Assembly: GCA_903828025.1 (NCBI GenBank)
Contig: CAIKKO010000209.1
Span: forward strand, 1 to 8,536
Reading direction: 5' to 3'
Length of the DNA: 8,536 nt
Origin: an uncultured Sphingomonadales bacterium
GTDB taxonomy: Bacteria; Pseudomonadota; Alphaproteobacteria; Sphingomonadales; Sphingomonadaceae
Part shown: positions 6,324 through 8,536 of the stretch, one piece after another
Position numbering within the stretch: position 1 is the stretch's first letter
Layout of the letters: each line of letters begins with the position of its first letter
The notes under the pieces: generated by a model
The model's input: the letters and a program-made list of their open reading frames with translations, nothing else
Told to the model about the DNA's origin: nothing
Database searches by the model: none
Translations under genes and position numbers: made by a program

Positions 6324-6333
6324 TGTGATCAAC
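6324..6333. promoter_or_regulatory. Operator-like degenerate palindrome D, TGTGATCAAC
   Basis: Eight of ten bases match palindromes A and C, with the left half and the TGATCA core intact. Its centre is 64 bp upstream of that of palindrome C, nearly the spacing seen between A and B. The rest of the 6270-6355 gap shows nothing else I can name. Confidence 0.45.
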
Positions 6334-6355
6334 TTTGCCGCGTGATCGACAGCCG

Positions 6356-6835
6356 CTAGCCCAGCATCCGCGCGACAAGCCGCCGCGCCGCTGCGCTGAC
6401 ATCGTCCCATGCGGCGGCGAAATCCTCTTCGTTCCCGCCATAGGGGTCGATCACCCCCGTCCCTTCGCGCCCGGGCACGAGGTCCATCAGCAGCCCCAGC
6501 CGCGCCGTGGAGCGTCCGCCGAGGAGGCCGTGCGGCGCCACGCGCTTCAGATCGCGCAAGTTCTGGGTATCGAGCGCAAAGATCTGGCCAAAGCGCTGAA
6601 AATCCTCGGGCCGCACCTGCCGCGCGCGGTACTTGCTGATATCAATTCCGTGCCGGGCCGCCTCGGCAATCGCGCGCGGATCGGGTGGATTGCCGATATG
6701 CCAGCCGCCAGTTCCGGCCGAATCGATGGTCACCGCCAGCCCCGCCGCAACCGCCTCGGCGCGCATCGCGGCCTCAGCTAGCGGGGAACGGCAGATATTT
6801 CCAAGGCAGACGAACAGGACAGATGGCTGGGTCAC
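6356..6835 (-). CDS. Low-molecular-weight protein tyrosine phosphatase
   Basis: A 159-residue cytosolic phosphatase of the arsenate-reductase/LMW-PTP fold, of standard length. The P-loop is VCLGNICRSP with nucleophile Cys10 and Arg16; the general acid is Asp130 in DPYGG, with the family DPY motif intact. DSAGTGGWHIG is also typical. It begins with GTG at 6835-6833, giving a 4-bp GTGA overlap with the stop of the acyltransferase gene; GGAG lies twelve bases upstream (6851-6848). The overlap shows it is translated as the last gene of that operon. In bacteria such enzymes often reverse BY-kinase phosphorylation in polysaccharide export, but no kinase or capsule gene is present here. The substrate may be a phosphotyrosine protein or a small phosphate ester. 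Catalytic competence looks complete; physiological role is unknown. Confidence 0.93.
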   Translation of the reverse strand: MTQPSVLFVCLGNICRSPLAEAAMRAEAVAAGLAVTIDSAGTGGWHIGNPPDPRAIAEAARHGIDISKYRARQVRPEDFQRFGQIFALDTQNLRDLKRVAPHGLLGGRSTARLGLLMDLVPGREGTGVIDPYGGNEEDFAAAWDDVSAAARRLVARMLG

Positions 6836-7848
6836 GCAGTCACAAGGCTCCGCTGGGCAGATCTGCCCATGGCAACAAGATACGGATCCTCTCCCTGACT
6901 ACGTAGAAACACGGATTTGTCCGCGATGTCCAGCCAATCCAGCGCCACCAGCGTTTGCCCGATCGCCCCGCCCAGGGTTTCGCCCGGCCCCAGCAGCACG
7001 ATCCGGTCCGGCGCAAATTCGCGGCAGGCCACCGTAATGGCGGCAGTGAAATCATAGGGCGCGAGGATCTGGTGCCCGAAAGTATAGTCCCACAGCGCCT
7101 GCGCGTCCGTTTCGAACCGCCGCCACACTGCGCCGCGCCCGTCGATCAGCGGCACGTGCGGCGCGCCGAACCACGCGGGCGGCAGCGAGGCCCGCGCCGC
7201 CGCCGCGCTCGGATGCATCAGCGGGGTGTGAAACGGCCCATGCCCCGCCAGCCGCAGCGGCGGGCGCGGCAAGGGCGGCAGTTCCGCCGTCAAGGCATCG
7301 AGCGCCGCCTCGGTCCCCGCCACCACCAGCATGCCCCCCAGCCGGATCGAGGGCAGCACGCCGACGCGGGCGCAGGCCGCCTCCACGCCGCGCGCTATGG
7401 CCGGATCGACCCGCCAGTCCTCGCCCGCCAACACGATCACCGCCTGCCCGCCCGGCGCGTGCGCCTGCGAATTCACGCCCATCGCATCGGCAATCGCAAA
7501 GCCATGCTCCGCCGAAACCGCCCCGGCGCAGGCCAGCGCGGTGTACCAGCCCATCGAATTGCCCGTCACCGCCACCACCTCGAACCGCTCCGGATCGAGC
7601 ATGAGGAAATCGAGATAAGCGCAGGCATGGATCAGCGGCGCGGCGACATCCCCGCGCAGATGCAGCGCGGGATCGAACGCCGCCATGCCATCGAGCGCCG
7701 AAAGCGCCGGCTTGCCCGCGCCCGCGCGCATCGCATCGAAATGCGCCAGCCACGGCGAACCGGCATGATGCCGCGCAAGGTACCCCAACTCCGGCGCGTT
7801 ATACGTCCCCCGCCCCGGGCAGACGACTACCACAGTCTCCTTAGCCAC
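6832..7848 (-). CDS. FabD-like acyltransferase-domain protein with altered substrate pocket
   Basis: A 338-residue stand-alone protein of the malonyl-CoA:ACP acyltransferase fold. The nucleophile elbow is GNSMG (96-100, Ser98), aligned to GHSxG of FabD, and the catalytic His is His207 in AGHGPFHTPLM, matching the family GAFHS-x-LM. The N-terminal CPGRGTYN (10-17) replaces the usual FPGQGSQ, and GPGETLGG appears near the C-terminus as in FabD. The Arg that binds the malonyl carboxylate (Arg117 in E. coli, in MRG) aligns with Met123 in DAMGVN, so malonyl-CoA is an unlikely donor; an uncharged acyl group or a different thioester is more likely. The start is GTG at 7848-7846, supported by GGGAGA six bases upstream (7860-7855), with an 8-bp overlap with the E1 gene. 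Housekeeping fabD normally sits with fabG and acpP, so this is probably a specialised paralogue. Fold fairly sure, reaction unknown. Confidence 0.78.
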   Translation of the reverse strand: MAKETVVVVCPGRGTYNAPELGYLARHHAGSPWLAHFDAMRAGAGKPALSALDGMAAFDPALHLRGDVAAPLIHACAYLDFLMLDPERFEVVAVTGNSMGWYTALACAGAVSAEHGFAIADAMGVNSQAHAPGGQAVIVLAGEDWRVDPAIARGVEAACARVGVLPSIRLGGMLVVAGTEAALDALTAELPPLPRPPLRLAGHGPFHTPLMHPSAAAARASLPPAWFGAPHVPLIDGRGAVWRRFETDAQALWDYTFGHQILAPYDFTAAITVACREFAPDRIVLLGPGETLGGAIGQTLVALDWLDIADKSVFLRSQGEDPYLVAMGRSAQRSLVTA

Positions 7849-8536
7849 GCACCATCTCCCGCGCCTTGGCGACGATCATGTCGCGGCTCGGCAGGGTATG
7901 CGTCGCCGCGCGCGCCAGCGGGATAAAGCTGTCTGTCGCCGCGAGCACGCCCAGCGCCTTGTCCGGCGCGCGCAAGGCCATCAGCGCCAGCAAGGCCTCG
8001 CTCTGCGATCCCGTCTCGCGGCATTCATCGACCACCAAGACTTGCCCGCACGGCGCCACCGCCGCCAGCAAAGCCTCCTCCGCCAGCGGGGCAATCCAGC
8101 GCAAGTCGATCACCCGCACCGCCACGCCCGCCTCCGCCAGCAGCTTCTGCGCCTGCAGCGAGAGGTACACCCCGTTGCCATACGTCACCACCGCCAGATC
8201 GGTGCCGTCGCCATGCACCCCGATCTCGCCCACACCAATCGCGCTCACCCCCGGCGCTTCGTAAACCGAAGTCCACAGCCCATCACCCTCAGCGTGCAAG
8301 TCGCGCGTCATGTAGAGCGCAATCGGCTCGACGAAGATCACCACGCGGCTCTCCTCGTGCGCCAGCCGCACACATTCGCGCAGCATCAGCGTCGCCTCGC
8401 GCCCGCATGACGGCACCGCGATCACCAGCCCCGGAATGTCGCGAAACACCGCGAGGCTGTTGTCATTGTGGAAGTGCCCGCCAAACCCCTTCTGATAGGG
8501 CAGCCCGGCAATGCGCAGCACCATCGGATTGGTGAA
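7841..8536 (-). CDS. TPP-dependent 2-oxoacid dehydrogenase E1 beta / transketolase-like protein, C-terminal part
   Basis: The last 231 residues of a longer protein; the frame is open through the window edge (FTNPMVLRIAG), so the true start lies outside and the internal ATG at 8524 is not the start. The segment GFGGHFHNDNS followed by IPGLVIAVPSCGREA and FVEPIALYMTRDL matches the pyrimidine-binding domain of E1 beta subunits, although the usual HSQS reads HFHNDNS. From about residue 110 onward comes the transketolase C-terminal domain, with DLAVVTYGNG, VRVIDLRWIAPL and VVDECRETGS, as in pyruvate, branched-chain and acetoin dehydrogenases. Such enzymes decarboxylate a 2-oxoacid on thiamine diphosphate and pass the acyl group to a lipoyl E2. 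It could be a separate beta subunit or the C-terminal half of a fused alpha-beta E1; the upstream sequence is needed to tell. Its 2-oxoacid is unknown. It is the first visible gene of an operon with an acyltransferase and a phosphatase. Confidence 0.87.
   Translation of the reverse strand, partial: FTNPMVLRIAGLPYQKGFGGHFHNDNSLAVFRDIPGLVIAVPSCGREATLMLRECVRLAHEESRVVIFVEPIALYMTRDLHAEGDGLWTSVYEAPGVSAIGVGEIGVHGDGTDLAVVTYGNGVYLSLQAQKLLAEAGVAVRVIDLRWIAPLAEEALLAAVAPCGQVLVVDECRETGSQSEALLALMALRAPDKALGVLAATDSFIPLARAATHTLPSRDMIVAKAREMVRG
7855..7860 (-). promoter_or_regulatory. Ribosome binding site of the acyltransferase-like gene
   Basis: GGGAGA on the minus strand lies six bases before the GTG at 7848, inside the end of the E1 coding sequence. 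It supports the GTG start and hence the 8-bp gene overlap. Confidence 0.5.

Noticed and set aside
6955..7926. 323-codon open frame on the plus strand opposite the acyltransferase gene
   Set aside because: Arg/Pro/His-rich shadow of a GC-rich gene; the minus strand carries the Ser and His active-site motifs and coupled starts.

Overview
The window is a GC-rich stretch with tightly packed, often overlapping genes and several GTG starts. Gene style and composition suggest an alphaproteobacterium, perhaps a sphingomonad; that placement is inference, as no rRNA or other marker gene is present. Three blocks can be read.

Block 1 (1-4876) is a divergent cluster for amine uptake and breakdown. Leftward runs a GntR/FCD regulator (1048-305) followed by the start of an APC-family amino acid/amine permease (250-1, cut by the window edge). 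Rightward runs a three-gene overlapping operon. It encodes a glutamine-synthetase-fold gamma-glutamyl-amine ligase of the PuuA type (1227-2630), a class III PLP enzyme that looks like the ethanolamine-phosphate/phosphohydroxylysine phospho-lyase branch (2605-3897), and an APH-fold small-molecule kinase (3890-4876).

Block 2 (6214-4898) is a leftward single gene for a PuuB/DadA-type FAD amine oxidoreductase, convergent with the kinase gene. Exact or near copies of one palindrome, TGTGATCACA, lie in the regulator/ligase divergent region (1108-1117, 1175-1184) and upstream of the oxidoreductase (6260-6269, 6324-6333). In both places they form a pair 64-67 bp apart. This links blocks 1 and 2 into one probable regulon of the GntR protein. 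A plausible reading is import of an amine, gamma-glutamylation, FAD-dependent oxidation, and a kinase plus PLP-lyase/aminotransferase branch for a hydroxylated amine. The exact substrate cannot be read from sequence. No PuuC-type aldehyde dehydrogenase or PuuD-type gamma-glutamyl hydrolase lies in the window.

Block 3 (8536-6356) is a second leftward operon with overlapping genes: the C-terminal part of a TPP-dependent 2-oxoacid dehydrogenase E1 (beta/transketolase-like, cut by the window edge), a divergent FabD-like acyltransferase lacking the usual carboxylate-binding Arg, and a low-molecular-weight protein tyrosine phosphatase. This trio is unusual and its pathway is not evident.

No RNA genes, CRISPR arrays, insertion sequences or clear frameshifts were seen. 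Many long antisense reading frames are present but are GC-driven shadows.
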